From: Rhodococcus sp. CH91
Lineage (GTDB): Bacteria > Actinomycetota > Actinomycetes > Mycobacteriales > Mycobacteriaceae
Reading direction: 5' to 3'
DNA length: 64,000 bases
NCBI RefSeq assembly: GCF_022554085.1
Contig: NZ_JAKFYR010000001.1
Location: forward strand, 62,001 to 126,000
The notes under the pieces: generated by a model
Told to the model about the DNA's origin: nothing
The model's database searches: none
What the model saw: only the letters and a program-made list of their open reading frames with translations
Part shown: positions 11,653 through 21,376 of the stretch, one piece after another
How the letters are laid out: the number at the start of each line of letters is the position of its first letter
Numbering within the stretch: the stretch's first letter is position 1
Position numbers and translations under genes: made by a program

Positions 11653-13770
11653 GTGCCGCATCGCCGCCCCAAGCCGTCGATCGTCCTGGGTGCCGTCGCC
11701 GCCCTGGCCGTCGCGACGCCCTTCGCAGTCTCCGGGCTGACCAGCACGTCGACCGAGATCAGGCCCGCCAACGATGTCGTCGAGGCGATAGCACCCGACA
11801 TCGCCGAGATCGTCCTCGCCTCGGTGCCCGACCTGGTCATTCCGCTCGAGGAACTGACCGGACTCAACCTGCCGGATCTCAGCCTGCACGAGATCGTCGA
11901 CGGACTTCCCCAGATCACCACCGCACCGGATCCGAACGGCGGAATCGTCGAGCGCGTGGGCGCGACCGTCAAGGAACTCACCCGCGACACTCCCTTCAGC
12001 CTCGTGGCGCTGGCGGCCGAGGACGTCGCTGCCACCGACGCACTGATCCGCGCGCAGAAGGACGACGGCAGCTGGGGACCGTGGACGGTGACCGAGCCGA
12101 TCGAGACACGCGCCGACGACGCCACGGAGACGGGACGCTCCGGCACGGAACCGATCTACGTCGGGGCGACCCGCGCGGTGCAGGTGCTGCTCACTCCCCG
12201 TCCGGGGCCCGAACCGAATCTCGCAGGCGCGGAAGCTCCCCCGGCACCTCCCGCCGCAGACGCTCCCCCGGCGCCTCCCGCCCCAGAGGCTCCTCCGGCC
12301 GCTCCCGCTCCGGAAGCACCGGCTCCCGCACCCGAGGCCCCCGCACCTCTCGACGAGGCACCCGCCCCGGTCGCCGAGCCGGCAGCCGATGCTCCCGACC
12401 TGGGTTACGTACCGGCCTCCTCGTCCAAGCCCCTGCGCGAGAATCCCCTGAAGGCCGCCGCGGAAGCGGTGAGCGCCGTGCTCATCTCCCCCGGCAGCAG
12501 TGAGACCGACGCCCGGCTCGGCGACATCGCGAGCCCCCTCGGAAACTCCGGCCTGAAGGTGATCACCCGTCAGCAATGGGGTGCCGACGAGTCGATCCGG
12601 TGCCAGAACCCGACCTACGACGACTCGCTCGGCGGCGCGACCGTGCACCACACCGCGGGTAGCAACAACTACTCGAAGGCCGAATCGGCGGGGATCGTGC
12701 GAGCGATCTACGCCTACCACGCGCGGACTCTCGGCTGGTGCGACGTCGGCTACAACACTCTCGTCGACAAGTACGGCCAGATCTTCGAAGGGCGCGCCGG
12801 CGGTCTCGAGCGCAACGTACAGGGCGCCCACGCAGGCGGATTCAACGAGAACACCCACGGCATCGCGATCATGGGCGACTTCTCGACCCAGGCACCGCCG
12901 CAGGCCGCGATCGATTCGGTCGGCAAGTTCCTCGGCTGGCGGCTGGCACGGGCGGGGCTCGATCCCAAGGGCCGTACCACCATGTACTCCGAGGGCACCT
13001 CGTTCACTCCGTACCCGCGCGGCACAGCGGTCGACCTGCCGATCATCTTCGCGCACCGCGACGTGGGCAACACCAGCTGCCCGGGTGACGGCGCCTACGG
13101 ACAGATGGGGAAGATCCGCGACATCGCCGCAGCAGCGGCGAAGGGCGGCGGGAGCCCGCAACCGTCGAATCCGGAACCCTCGAAGCCCCAGCCGTCGAAC
13201 CCGTCGCCGAGCATTCCGGACATCAACGTCGGGGCACTGGCGTCCGGCTCGGCGGATACCGCCGAGGGAGTCGTCGACGATCTCATTCGCTTCACCGATC
13301 ATCCGCTGGTCCAGAAGTGGCTCGCCGAAGGCGGCGAACTCGGACGGCTCGGGCAGGCGCTGACCGCGATCCTTCCCGCAGTCAAGAGCGGATTCGAACA
13401 CGTCAATTTCGTCAACGGCGCCATCTACACCTCACCCAACGGTGGAACGTGGACCGTGCTCGGCGAGATCTACAAGGCGTGGGAGAAGAACGGACTCGAC
13501 GCTGGTGAGCTGGGGTTGCCCACCAGCGACGAGTACCGGGTACCGGACGGATGGCGTTCGGACTTCGAGTTCGGCTCGCTGATCTTCAACGAGGTCACGG
13601 GGGTGGTGACGAAGGTGCTCCGCGCCTACAACGACGCCTACGACCAGGCGATGCAGGATCAGCCCGCCGATATCGCAGGGCCCGCCCCCGAGGGCGCTCC
13701 TGCACCCGGAGCCGAACCCGCACCGGCACCTGCGCCGGAACCGGCACCCGAGCCGGCGCCCGCAGCCTGA
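11653..13770 (+). CDS. Secreted PGRP-type N-acetylmuramoyl-L-alanine amidase with LGFP region
   Basis: A peptidoglycan hydrolase of 705 residues, the counterpart of Rv3811. The signal peptide covers about 1-28. A Pro/Ala-rich linker occupies about 188-250. The amidase/PGRP domain runs from about 301 to 485; zinc ligands are suggested by VHHTAGSNN (His near 331) and HRDVGNTSCPGDG (His near 466, then Cys). A second linker of PSNPEPSKPQ type precedes an LGFP wall-binding region at about 583-650. The tail (about 675-705) alternates Pro and Ala. Both GTG start choice and frame are supported by an AGGGAG element about 10 nt upstream. It probably cleaves the amide bond between muramic acid and the stem peptide and is held in the wall by LGFP. 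Confidence 0.9.
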   Translation: MPHRRPKPSIVLGAVAALAVATPFAVSGLTSTSTEIRPANDVVEAIAPDIAEIVLASVPDLVIPLEELTGLNLPDLSLHEIVDGLPQITTAPDPNGGIVERVGATVKELTRDTPFSLVALAAEDVAATDALIRAQKDDGSWGPWTVTEPIETRADDATETGRSGTEPIYVGATRAVQVLLTPRPGPEPNLAGAEAPPAPPAADAPPAPPAPEAPPAAPAPEAPAPAPEAPAPLDEAPAPVAEPAADAPDLGYVPASSSKPLRENPLKAAAEAVSAVLISPGSSETDARLGDIASPLGNSGLKVITRQQWGADESIRCQNPTYDDSLGGATVHHTAGSNNYSKAESAGIVRAIYAYHARTLGWCDVGYNTLVDKYGQIFEGRAGGLERNVQGAHAGGFNENTHGIAIMGDFSTQAPPQAAIDSVGKFLGWRLARAGLDPKGRTTMYSEGTSFTPYPRGTAVDLPIIFAHRDVGNTSCPGDGAYGQMGKIRDIAAAAAKGGGSPQPSNPEPSKPQPSNPSPSIPDINVGALASGSADTAEGVVDDLIRFTDHPLVQKWLAEGGELGRLGQALTAILPAVKSGFEHVNFVNGAIYTSPNGGTWTVLGEIYKAWEKNGLDAGELGLPTSDEYRVPDGWRSDFEFGSLIFNEVTGVVTKVLRAYNDAYDQAMQDQPADIAGPAPEGAPAPGAEPAPAPAPEPAPEPAPAA

Positions 13771-13795
13771 CCGCGAGCGCACCGGCAGACACGAG

Positions 13796-14656
13796 TCACC
13801 GCCACCACCGTTCGAGAACGCGGGCCACCCCGTCCTCGACGTTGGTGGCGGTGACTTCGTCTGCGACCGACTTCGCCTCCGGATGGGCGTTCTCCATCGC
13901 CACCCCGTGGTGCGCCATCGACAGCATGGGGATGTCGTTGGGCATGTCCCCGAAGGCGACGAGGTCTTCGGGGGAGACACCCAGATGCCCGGCCAGCTCG
14001 CGAAGACCGGAGGCCTTCGTCACGCCCGCAGCGGATATCTCGATGAGCCCGTGGGTGGTCGAGTAGGTGACGTCGACCAGCCCGTGCAGCTTCGGAACGA
14101 GAGCCTCCGCCATCTCTCGGCTGGTCGCGCCGGGCAGCCGGACGAGCAGCTTGACGGCGGGCTCACCGATGACCTCGTGCTCGGCGAGCTCGGTGTTGTC
14201 CGGATTCAGCCAGGCGTGCTCGTAACCCGGAGCACTGACGAACTGCGGTGTCGCCGCATCGTGGGCGCTCTCCCCCACCCGCTCCGCCGCCAGTCCACAA
14301 CCCGGAAGCACCGACGAGGCCACGTCGGCCAGCCACGCCAGTTCGTCGACCCCGAGCACCCTGGCACCGAGCACACGGTCGGTGGCACTGTCGTAGAGCA
14401 CAGCGCCGTTGGCGCACACCGCCATCGGCGCATAACCGAGTTCGTCGACCACCGGCTCGATCCAGCGCGGCGGACGGCCGGTGGCCAGGACGAAGGGCGT
14501 TCCGGACTCGATCACCGCATGCACCGCGGCCCGGGTGCGATCGGACACCTTCTCGTTGTCGTCGATCAGAGTACCGTCGACGTCGGTCGCCACAAGGCTG
14601 GGACGCGGGGCGTCGGGCCGGGAGTGCCGGGATGTGCCACTCGACTGTGCGTTCAC
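13796..14656 (-). CDS. HAD-superfamily (Cof-type) phosphatase
   Basis: A cytosolic phosphatase of about 286 residues. Motif I is LVATDVDGTLIDD, motif II is FVLATGRPP, and the C-terminal VAFGDMPNDIPML is motif IV, as in Cof/YbiV sugar-phosphate phosphatases. The nearest order match is Rv3813c, which is also followed upstream by an acyltransferase gene. I chose the GTG at 14656, just past the acyltransferase stop at 14661; a GTG at 14680 would add eight residues and overlap it. It converges on the amidase gene with only 25 bp between stops and no visible terminator. The substrate is unknown. Confidence 0.85.
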   Translation of the reverse strand: MNAQSSGTSRHSRPDAPRPSLVATDVDGTLIDDNEKVSDRTRAAVHAVIESGTPFVLATGRPPRWIEPVVDELGYAPMAVCANGAVLYDSATDRVLGARVLGVDELAWLADVASSVLPGCGLAAERVGESAHDAATPQFVSAPGYEHAWLNPDNTELAEHEVIGEPAVKLLVRLPGATSREMAEALVPKLHGLVDVTYSTTHGLIEISAAGVTKASGLRELAGHLGVSPEDLVAFGDMPNDIPMLSMAHHGVAMENAHPEAKSVADEVTATNVEDGVARVLERWWR

Positions 14657-14660
14657 TCCG

Positions 14661-15479
14661 TCATTGTGCCGAAGTACCACGCTCGTCACCCGTCGCACCG
14701 TCGCGCTCGTCCGCACGGACACCGTCGCGCTCGGCACGTTCGCGTGCCTTCCGCGCCCGGCGCTCGGCGGCTGCCGCCTCGTCCTGGGCGGTCGCTTCTT
14801 CGAGGGTGGGCGCGGACCCGCCGAGACGGCGGGGAACCCAGTAGGCGCCCTGCTCGTGCACGTAACCGTCCTGCACCCGATGGAGCATCGCTTCCATCGT
14901 TGCGTGCAACTGCGCGGTCATCTCCGCCGCAGGCTCGTACGGCGCGATGGGAGCACCCACCTCGATCGTGATCGGAGTGTTGGTGCGGCCGAGCCGCTTC
15001 GGGTGCCCCTTGGTCCACACCCGCTGCGACCCCCAGACGATCATGGGAATCACCGGCACGCCGGCCTCGTTCGCCATCCGAGCCGCGCCCGACCGGAACG
15101 CCTTGAGCTCGAAGCTGCGGCTGATCGTCTCCTCCGGGAACACGCCCACGAGCTCCCCCGCGCGCAGCGCCTCCACGGCGAGCCGGTAGGACTCGCGCGC
15201 GTCGCCGCGATCGACCGGGATGTGCTTCATCGCCCGCATCATGGGCCCGGAGATCTTGTGATCGAAGACCTCCTTCTTCGCCATGAAGCGGACGTACCGC
15301 TTCGTGGCGCGAGCCGGGATCCCGGCGTAGGTGAAGTCCATGTAGCCGGTGTGGTTGATGGCGATCACCGCCCCGCCGGTCGCCGGGATGTTCTCCTCCC
15401 CGGTGATCGTGAATTTCAGCCCTTGCGCTGCGAAGAGCGTGCGAGCGACACCGATGATGCTCCGATAGAAGGGTTCCAC
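14661..15479 (-). CDS. PlsC-type lysophospholipid acyltransferase
   Basis: A 272-residue 1-acylglycerol-3-phosphate-type acyltransferase, like Rv3814c-Rv3816c. Block I is NHTGYMD (NHxxxxD) near residues 42-48; the substrate block is FPEETISRSF near 114-123, where the usual Gly of FPEG is Glu. The last 55 residues are a highly charged, Ala/Arg/Glu-rich tail that is probably a disordered helix. Translation starts at GTG 15479. The enzyme should act on the cytosolic side of the membrane in phospholipid synthesis or remodelling; which acyl donor and acceptor it uses is unknown. Confidence 0.87.
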   Translation of the reverse strand: MEPFYRSIIGVARTLFAAQGLKFTITGEENIPATGGAVIAINHTGYMDFTYAGIPARATKRYVRFMAKKEVFDHKISGPMMRAMKHIPVDRGDARESYRLAVEALRAGELVGVFPEETISRSFELKAFRSGAARMANEAGVPVIPMIVWGSQRVWTKGHPKRLGRTNTPITIEVGAPIAPYEPAAEMTAQLHATMEAMLHRVQDGYVHEQGAYWVPRRLGGSAPTLEEATAQDEAAAAERRARKARERAERDGVRADERDGATGDERGTSAQ

Positions 15480-15614
15480 GCGGTCAGCCTAGCCCGGCTC
15501 CTCGACGGTGCCCATCGCATCGGGCCGGGCACCGCGTGGGCGGGGTGGTGAGGTGCCGACGCAGTGGCCTCTTCCGGCTGCCCCTACCCTGGAAGGCACG
15601 TAGGTCAGCACGTC

Positions 15615-15620
15615 AGGAGG
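15615..15620 (+). promoter_or_regulatory. Ribosome binding site fixing a GTG start
   Basis: A full AGGAGG lies 6 nt before GTG 15627. It rules out the in-frame start at 15564, which lies upstream of this site. Confidence 0.85.
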
Positions 15621-15626
15621 CAGAAG

Positions 15627-17177
15627 GTGCAGATCACCAGCGTCGGACACGCCGGTTTCCACATCCGGACCGAGGCGGGCTCCATCCTGTGCGATCCGTG
15701 GGTGACCCCCGCGTATTTCGCCTCGTGGGTGCCCTTCCCCGACAACACGGGTCTCGACTGGGACGCCCTCGGCGACGTCGACTATCTCTACGTGTCGCAC
15801 CTGCACAAGGACCACTTCGATCCCGACACGCTGAGCAAGCACGTCAACAAGGATGCGACCGTCCTGCTGCCCGACTATCCCGTTCCGGATCTGCGTCGCG
15901 AACTCGAGAAGCTCGGCTTCACGAAGTTCTTCGAGACCACCGATTCGGTGAAGCACACGGTCTCGGGCCCCAAGGGTGATCTGGACATCATGATCATCGC
16001 CTTGCGCGCGCCTGCGGACGGGCCGATCGGTGATTCCGGCCTCGTCGTATCCGACGGTGAGACCACCGTGTTCAACATGAACGACGCGCGGCCGATCGAC
16101 ATGGACGTGATGCTCGACGCGTTCGGAAAGATCGACATCCATCTGCTGCAGTACTCGGGGGCCATCTGGTACCCGATGGTCTACGACATCCCCAAGAAGA
16201 CGAAGGCCAATTTCGGCAAGCAGAAGCGTCAGCGCGGGATGGATCGTTGCCGCAGCTACATCGACCAGGTCGACGCCACCTGGATCGTGCCGTCGGCCGG
16301 CCCGCCGGTCTTCCTCGACGACGACCTGCGCGACCTCAACGACGACCACGGCGACGAAGGCAACATCTTCCCCGACCAGCAGGTCTTCCTCGAGCAGTTG
16401 CGGATCCACGGTCGCGACGGCGGACTGCTGATGATCCCCGGCTCGGTGGTGGATCTGAAGGGCAGTGAGCACATGACGCTCACGCACCCGATCCCCGACG
16501 AGCAGGTCGAGGCGATCTTCACCGACAAGGCCTCCTACATCGAGGACATGGCGAAGCGTTTCGCACCGGTCATCGCGGCGCAGAAGGCCACCTGGGCCCC
16601 GGCCGAGGGCGAGCCGCTGCTGCCCGCGCTCAAGGCGAAGTTCGAACCGATCATGGCGCAGTCCGATCTCATCTGCGACGGCATCGGTTATCCCGTCGGT
16701 CTCGTGATGGGCGACGAGACGGCGGTCCTCGACTTCCCCAAGCGCATCGTGCGTGAGCCGGTGGAGGGAGAAGGCAAGTACCGCTACGGTTTCCGCATCG
16801 CGCCCGAGTTGGTGCGTACGGTGCTGCGCGACGACGAGCCCGACTGGGTGAACACGATCTTCCTGTCGACGCGCTTCACGGCGTGGCGCATCGGCGGTTA
16901 CAACGAGTTCCTCTACACCTTCTTCAAGTGCCTGACCGACGAACGCATCGCGTACGCCGACGGCTGGTTCGCCGAAGCCCACGACGATTCGGCGTCGATC
17001 GAGCTCGGCGGCTACGAGGTCCAGCGTCGCTGTCCCCACCTGAAGGCCGACCTGTCGAAGTTCGGTGTGGTGGACGGCACGACCCTGACGTGCAATCTGC
17101 ACGGCTGGCAGTGGGATCTCGAGACCGGGCGCTGCAAGACGTCGAAGGGACACGAGCTGCGCAGCAGCAAGCTGTGA
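15627..17177 (+). CDS. MBL-fold hydrolase fused to a Rieske [2Fe-2S] domain
   Basis: A 516-residue protein, the same length as I recall for Rv3818. The N-terminal metallo-beta-lactamase fold shows YVSHLHKDHFD (metal ligands near residues 57-63). The C-terminal Rieske domain carries RRCPHL near 468 and TCNLHGWQW near 488, the paired Cys-x-His and Cys-x-x-His ligands of a Rieske cluster. The middle region holds many acidic residues and no membrane segment, so the protein is cytosolic. The combination suggests a redox-linked hydrolase or a UlaG/CMP-Neu5Ac-hydroxylase-like enzyme; the substrate is unknown. It overlaps the downstream esterase gene (GTGA). Confidence 0.9.
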   Translation: MQITSVGHAGFHIRTEAGSILCDPWVTPAYFASWVPFPDNTGLDWDALGDVDYLYVSHLHKDHFDPDTLSKHVNKDATVLLPDYPVPDLRRELEKLGFTKFFETTDSVKHTVSGPKGDLDIMIIALRAPADGPIGDSGLVVSDGETTVFNMNDARPIDMDVMLDAFGKIDIHLLQYSGAIWYPMVYDIPKKTKANFGKQKRQRGMDRCRSYIDQVDATWIVPSAGPPVFLDDDLRDLNDDHGDEGNIFPDQQVFLEQLRIHGRDGGLLMIPGSVVDLKGSEHMTLTHPIPDEQVEAIFTDKASYIEDMAKRFAPVIAAQKATWAPAEGEPLLPALKAKFEPIMAQSDLICDGIGYPVGLVMGDETAVLDFPKRIVREPVEGEGKYRYGFRIAPELVRTVLRDDEPDWVNTIFLSTRFTAWRIGGYNEFLYTFFKCLTDERIAYADGWFAEAHDDSASIELGGYEVQRRCPHLKADLSKFGVVDGTTLTCNLHGWQWDLETGRCKTSKGHELRSSKL

Positions 17178-18415
17178 GCGGAAACATCCGCGTCCCTGCG
17201 CCTTCACCGCGCAAGCGGGTGCCCGCGCCCGATCGGTGCGTTCCCACTCCGCCCGAGGCCGCACGCCGGTCGCGGGTGAAGCGCGACGGCACACCGGTGT
17301 TCACCGCCGACGGTGACGGCTGGATCGCTACCTTCACCGTGGGCGCGGAGCGGCTGCCGTCCTCCACCGGCGCGGTGTTCCTCGACGTCAACTGCGTGAC
17401 CGACCGCAGCCGGCTCGCCGAAGGCACGATGCGGCGTGATCCGGACGGCAGGTCGTGGACGCATTCGGTCCGGGTCCCGGCGGGATGGCGCGGTTCGTAC
17501 GCCTTCATCGTGTCGGACGCGCCGATCGGAGGACCCGCTGAAGGCCAGGACGAACGTGAGTGGTGGATCCGGTTCCGCCGCAACGCCACCGGCTCTCGCG
17601 AGGGCGCAGCGCCCGATGCGCCTCCGCAGCGGCTGCGGACCGGTGCGGCGCCGGCCGGGACACTCCGCACGTCGATCGTGACACTCGACGGAACCCCGCG
17701 CCGGGTTCACAGCTATGCGCCACCGAACCCCGGTCGTCACACCGTGATGCTGTTCGACGGAGACGAGATTCTCTCCCACGGAGTTCTTTCCGCATTCGAC
17801 GGCCCGGCCGCCCCGGCGCGGGTGCTGGCCGTCGAACACGTGGCAGCCGAAGGTGCGCGCCGCAACGTCCGCGCCTCCGACCTGACCGCCAACCCGCGGT
17901 TCCGCGACGAACTTCTCGCCTTCGCCGACGGACCGGTCGTCGTCGGCGGCTGCTCCTACGGCGGGCTCGCATCGATGTACTTCGCGTTGACCCGCCCGGA
18001 CGTCGTGGCGGGCGCGGCATGCCTGTCGCCGTCGATGTGGTGGCACGACGAGCAGGGACGCGATGTCCCCACGATCGCGGATGCCGATCGTGGCGGCACG
18101 GTGCCCATCCTCTGCGAGGCCGGTTCGCTGGAGTGGATGATGCTCGACGAGATCGCCGCGGCCGTGGACCGTCTCGATCGTGCCGGGCATCCCGTCCGAG
18201 CAGGGTGGTTCGCCGGCGGTCACGATTGGATCCAGTGGCGTGAGCGTCTTCCTGCCCTCGTCGTCGACCTGCTCCTCGGGCATCACGTCCCGGAGGCCCG
18301 GCCGGCCGGCACCGGAGGAAGCAACCTCGGCGCGACCAGTCCCAGGCAGACGACCGGAAGCACGGTCACCGCGACCAGCACCGACATGGGCAGCCACACC
18401 GAGCCGAGCGCATAA
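17174..18415 (+). CDS. Enterochelin-esterase-like hydrolase
   Basis: A 413-residue alpha/beta hydrolase. The N-terminal part (about 30-150) resembles the beta-sandwich domain of Fes-type siderophore esterases; the catalytic part carries VVGGCSYGG (nucleophile Ser near residue 260) and a C-terminal GGHDWIQWRERLP with the catalytic His. Fes enzymes hydrolyse iron-loaded trilactone siderophores, but the substrate here is not shown, and no signal peptide is present. The GTG start overlaps the stop of the MBL-Rieske gene. The last 40 or so residues are low-complexity Gly/Thr/Ser and overlap the opposite MFS gene by 133 bp; family similarity ends before this tail. Confidence 0.82.
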   Translation: MSGNIRVPAPSPRKRVPAPDRCVPTPPEAARRSRVKRDGTPVFTADGDGWIATFTVGAERLPSSTGAVFLDVNCVTDRSRLAEGTMRRDPDGRSWTHSVRVPAGWRGSYAFIVSDAPIGGPAEGQDEREWWIRFRRNATGSREGAAPDAPPQRLRTGAAPAGTLRTSIVTLDGTPRRVHSYAPPNPGRHTVMLFDGDEILSHGVLSAFDGPAAPARVLAVEHVAAEGARRNVRASDLTANPRFRDELLAFADGPVVVGGCSYGGLASMYFALTRPDVVAGAACLSPSMWWHDEQGRDVPTIADADRGGTVPILCEAGSLEWMMLDEIAAAVDRLDRAGHPVRAGWFAGGHDWIQWRERLPALVVDLLLGHHVPEARPAGTGGSNLGATSPRQTTGSTVTATSTDMGSHTEPSA

Positions 18416-19470
18416 CCGGCGAACACGGCCACCGACAACACCTCGCTCGCCAGGCCGACGACGGAGGAGACGGTCGCCCTGGCCCGACCGGACATCGTGT
18501 CCTGCAGACGCGCCTCCGCGACGATCGCCGTGTTGTGCAGAGCGCCGTAACCCACGCCGATCGCCGTGAATCCCGCGATCCCCCCGACGAGCGCACCCCC
18601 CGCGATCAGTATCGACCCGAAGACCACGAGGGCGCCCATCGTGCGGCCGCTCATCGAGGCCGTCCGCCCGGCCGTCGCAGCCCCGACGACCTGGCCGGCG
18701 GCCGTCAGCGCGACCAGCACGGGCACGAACCCGGTGCCCGCACCGGACTCACGCGCGAGGAGACCGAAGTACTCGTCGAAAGCCAGGCACGCGAGCAGCG
18801 CCGCTGCCAGGACCACCGATCGGCGCACCGCCCGGTCGGTGCGGATCTCGGACGCCCCGGTGCGGAGCGACGACATGTAGCGCGCGAGGACGGTGTCACC
18901 ATGTCCGTCGATCTCGTCGGTGGCCTCTGCTTTCGGAGCCGCGGGCAGCGTCCCCACGAGCGCGATGCCGACGACGGTGATCGCGACCGACACCCACCCG
19001 ACGAGTGCGTATCCGCCGAGGTCGAACAACGGGGCCGCCGTGAGGATCGCGAGCAGCACGCACGTCGTCTCACCGGCGTTCGCGTAGCCCATCACGGCCG
19101 CGTAGCGATGCTCCTCGCCGCGCGCGGCGAGTTCGTCGTAGACGAGCGCCTCGAAGGTGCCGGACTTCATCGATTCGCTCACGCCCCACAGGACGAAACC
19201 GAGCGCGAATCCCCAATAGGTGGGCCAGACCAGCCATGTGGTGAACCCTGCGGTGAACAGCACCCCGCTGCCCATCAGGAGGCCGCGCCGAGACACGGTG
19301 TCGGCCCATGCCCCCGAAGGCACCTCCGCGACGAACGCGACGACAGACCACAGGACGAACAACGAGGAGATGGCGGCCGCGTCGAGACCGTGGTCCTCGA
19401 ACAGCAGGGCGTACAGGCCGTAGAGCGGCACGAACTCGCGGACGGACGCGTACGCGACCACCCGCGCCAT
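18283..19470 (-). CDS. MFS transporter
   Basis: A 395-residue major facilitator permease with about twelve hydrophobic segments. Between helices 2 and 3 is the short-loop signature GAWADTVSRRGLLMG. The central cytosolic loop (about 175-205) is acidic. I chose ATG 19470, preceded by GGTGAGG at 6 nt; a GTG four codons upstream is possible. The substrate cannot be assigned. The 3' end overlaps the convergent esterase gene. Confidence 0.82.
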   Translation of the reverse strand: MARVVAYASVREFVPLYGLYALLFEDHGLDAAAISSLFVLWSVVAFVAEVPSGAWADTVSRRGLLMGSGVLFTAGFTTWLVWPTYWGFALGFVLWGVSESMKSGTFEALVYDELAARGEEHRYAAVMGYANAGETTCVLLAILTAAPLFDLGGYALVGWVSVAITVVGIALVGTLPAAPKAEATDEIDGHGDTVLARYMSSLRTGASEIRTDRAVRRSVVLAAALLACLAFDEYFGLLARESGAGTGFVPVLVALTAAGQVVGAATAGRTASMSGRTMGALVVFGSILIAGGALVGGIAGFTAIGVGYGALHNTAIVAEARLQDTMSGRARATVSSVVGLASEVLSVAVFAGYALGSVWLPMSVLVAVTVLPVVCLGLVAPRLLPPVPAGRASGT

Positions 19471-19574
19471 GGGCGACCTCACCGGGTCGGATCAACGTCG
19501 TCGGCGCATGAGACGAGAATGGCACGTCCGGCCCCGCATGTCACGGCCCGGACCATCGGATACGGTCGGTCACC

Positions 19575-20075
19575 GTGAGTACGGACGAGGAACGGCAGCG
19601 GCAGCGCACCTACACCTGGGAGGATCCGGCACCGACGTCGGCGGCCAACCGCGACATGCACGGCCTCGACTTCCTCCGCGGCGTGATCGACGGGACGATC
19701 CCGCACCACCCCACCGCCCGGACCCTGGGTTTCACCGTCACCGACGCGCGGGAGGGTTTCGCGGAGGTCACCATCGAGCCCCGGGAGTTCCACGCGAACG
19801 CCGTGGGCAGCATCCACGGCGGAGTGCTCGCCACACTGTTCGACACCGCGATGGGTTTCTGTGTCGCGAGTACTCTCGAGGCCGGCGTCGGCTACACCAC
19901 GCTGGACCTGCAGGTGCGCTACATCCGGCCGGTGCAGACCGGCAGAGGCATCGTCCGGGTGCAGGGTTTCTGCGAACACACGGGAGGTCGCACCGCGACC
20001 GCGCGAGGAGAGGCCCGTGACGCGGACGGCCGCCTGCTCGCGACGGCGTCGTCCACCTGCCTCATCCTGCGCTGA
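19575..20075 (+). CDS. PaaI-type hotdog thioesterase
   Basis: A 166-residue hotdog-fold acyl-CoA thioesterase of the PaaI/YbgC type. The catalytic region reads ANAVGSIHGGVLATLFDTAM near residues 75-94, where the IHGG turn and the following Asp are characteristic. The first 30 residues are polar. The GTG start at 19575 is close to the divergent MFS gene. It would hydrolyse CoA thioesters in the cytosol; the natural acyl chain is unknown. Confidence 0.85.
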   Translation: MSTDEERQRQRTYTWEDPAPTSAANRDMHGLDFLRGVIDGTIPHHPTARTLGFTVTDAREGFAEVTIEPREFHANAVGSIHGGVLATLFDTAMGFCVASTLEAGVGYTTLDLQVRYIRPVQTGRGIVRVQGFCEHTGGRTATARGEARDADGRLLATASSTCLILR

Positions 20076-20076
20076 G

Positions 20077-20101
20077 CTCGGCCGCGCGGCTCGAGGCCGA
20101 G
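20077..20101. terminator. Weak bidirectional hairpin between thioesterase gene and serS
   Basis: A 7-bp stem (CTCGGCC 20077-20083 with GGCCGAG 20095-20101) spans the 27-bp gap between two converging stop codons. Confidence 0.4.
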
Positions 20102-20102
20102 A

Positions 20103-21365
20103 TCAGCCCTGGGGTTCGAGCACCTCGCGACCCACGAACGGAACGAGGGCCTCGGGAACCTTCACCGAGCCGTCGGCCTGCTGATGATTCTCGAGCAGAG
20201 CGACGAGCCAGCGGGTGGTCGCGAGCGTGCCGTTGAGAGTCGCGGCGGTCTGCGGCTTGCCGTTCTCGTCGCGGTACCGGATGTTCAGGCGGCGGGCCTG
20301 GAAGGTCGTGCAGTTCGAGGTCGACGTGAGCTCGCGGTAGCGCTCCTGCGTGGGCACCCAGGCCTCGCAGTCGAACTTGCGGGACGCCGACGAGCCGAGA
20401 TCACCGGCGGCGACGTCGATGACGCGGTACGGCACGTCGATGGCGGCGAGCATCTCCCGCTCCCAGGCCAGCAGTCGTTCGTGTTCGGCGGCGGCCTCGT
20501 CGGGCTTGCAGTAGACGAACATCTCGACCTTGTCGAACTGGTGCACTCGGATGATGCCGCGGGTGTCCTTGCCGTAGCTTCCCGCTTCACGACGGAAGCA
20601 CGACGACCAGCCCGCGTACCGCTTCGGCCCCGTGGACAGGTCGAGGATCTCGCCGGAGTGGTAGCCCGCCAGCGGCACCTCGGAGGTGCCCACGAGGTAG
20701 AGGTCGTCCTCCTCGAGCCGGTACACCTCGTCGGCGTGCTGACCGAGGAAACCGGTGCCCTGCATGACCTCGGGGCGCACGAGCACGGGCGGGATCATCA
20801 TCGTGAACCCGTTCGCCGTGGCCTTCTGCGCGGCGAGCTGCAGCAGACCCAGTTGCAGCAGTGCACCGTAACCGGTGAGGAAGTAGAAGCGCGCACCCGA
20901 GACCTTGGCGCCACGCTCCATGTCGATCAGCCCCAGCGACTCGCCGAGCGCGAGGTGATCCTTCGGCTCGAAGTCGAAGGTGGGCAGCTCGCCCACGGTC
21001 TCGAGCGTGACGAAGTCGTCCTCGCCGCCCGCGGGCACGCCTTCGGCGACGACGTTGGAGATGGCCAGGTGGGCCCGCTCGAAGGCTTCCTGGGCGGCGT
21101 TCTGCTCGGCCTCGAGTTCCTTGACCCGGGCGGCAAGCTCCTTCGAGCCGTCGAGCAACGCGGTCCGCTCCTCGGGGGACGCCTTGCCGACCTTCTTGCC
21201 CAGTGCCTTCTGCTCGGCGCGCGCGTTGTCGCCGGCGAGGACCGCGGCACGGCGGGAGGCGTCGGCTTCGAGCAGAGCGTCGACGAGACCGGGGTCCTCC
21301 CCCCGCATGCGCTGCGACTCGCGGACGGTGTCGGGATTCTCGCGGAGGAACTTGAGGTCGATCAC
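20103..21365 (-). CDS. serS: Seryl-tRNA synthetase
   Basis: A class II aminoacyl-tRNA synthetase of 420 residues that charges tRNA-Ser. The N-terminal coiled-coil arm covers about 30-105. Motif 2 is [20 protein letters not shown] and motif 3 lies in the [19 protein letters not shown] segment. The start is GTG 21365 ([18 protein letters not shown]), which aligns with the usual SerRS N-terminus; the reading frame stays open upstream but has no family similarity. It corresponds to Rv3834c. Confidence 0.97.
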   Translation of the reverse strand: MIDLKFLRENPDTVRESQRMRGEDPGLVDALLEADASRRAAVLAGDNARAEQKALGKKVGKASPEERTALLDGSKELAARVKELEAEQNAAQEAFERAHLAISNVVAEGVPAGGEDDFVTLETVGELPTFDFEPKDHLALGESLGLIDMERGAKVSGARFYFLTGYGALLQLGLLQLAAQKATANGFTMMIPPVLVRPEVMQGTGFLGQHADEVYRLEEDDLYLVGTSEVPLAGYHSGEILDLSTGPKRYAGWSSCFRREAGSYGKDTRGIIRVHQFDKVEMFVYCKPDEAAAEHERLLAWEREMLAAIDVPYRVIDVAAGDLGSSASRKFDCEAWVPTQERYRELTSTSNCTTFQARRLNIRYRDENGKPQTAATLNGTLATTRWLVALLENHQQADGSVKVPEALVPFVGREVLEPQG

Positions 21366-21376
21366 GACTTCGAAGC

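Noticed and set aside
11548-13401. 617-codon minus-strand frame opposite the amidase gene
   Set aside because: The amidase strand carries zinc ligands, LGFP region and ribosome site; the opposite translation is Gly/Arg-rich noise.
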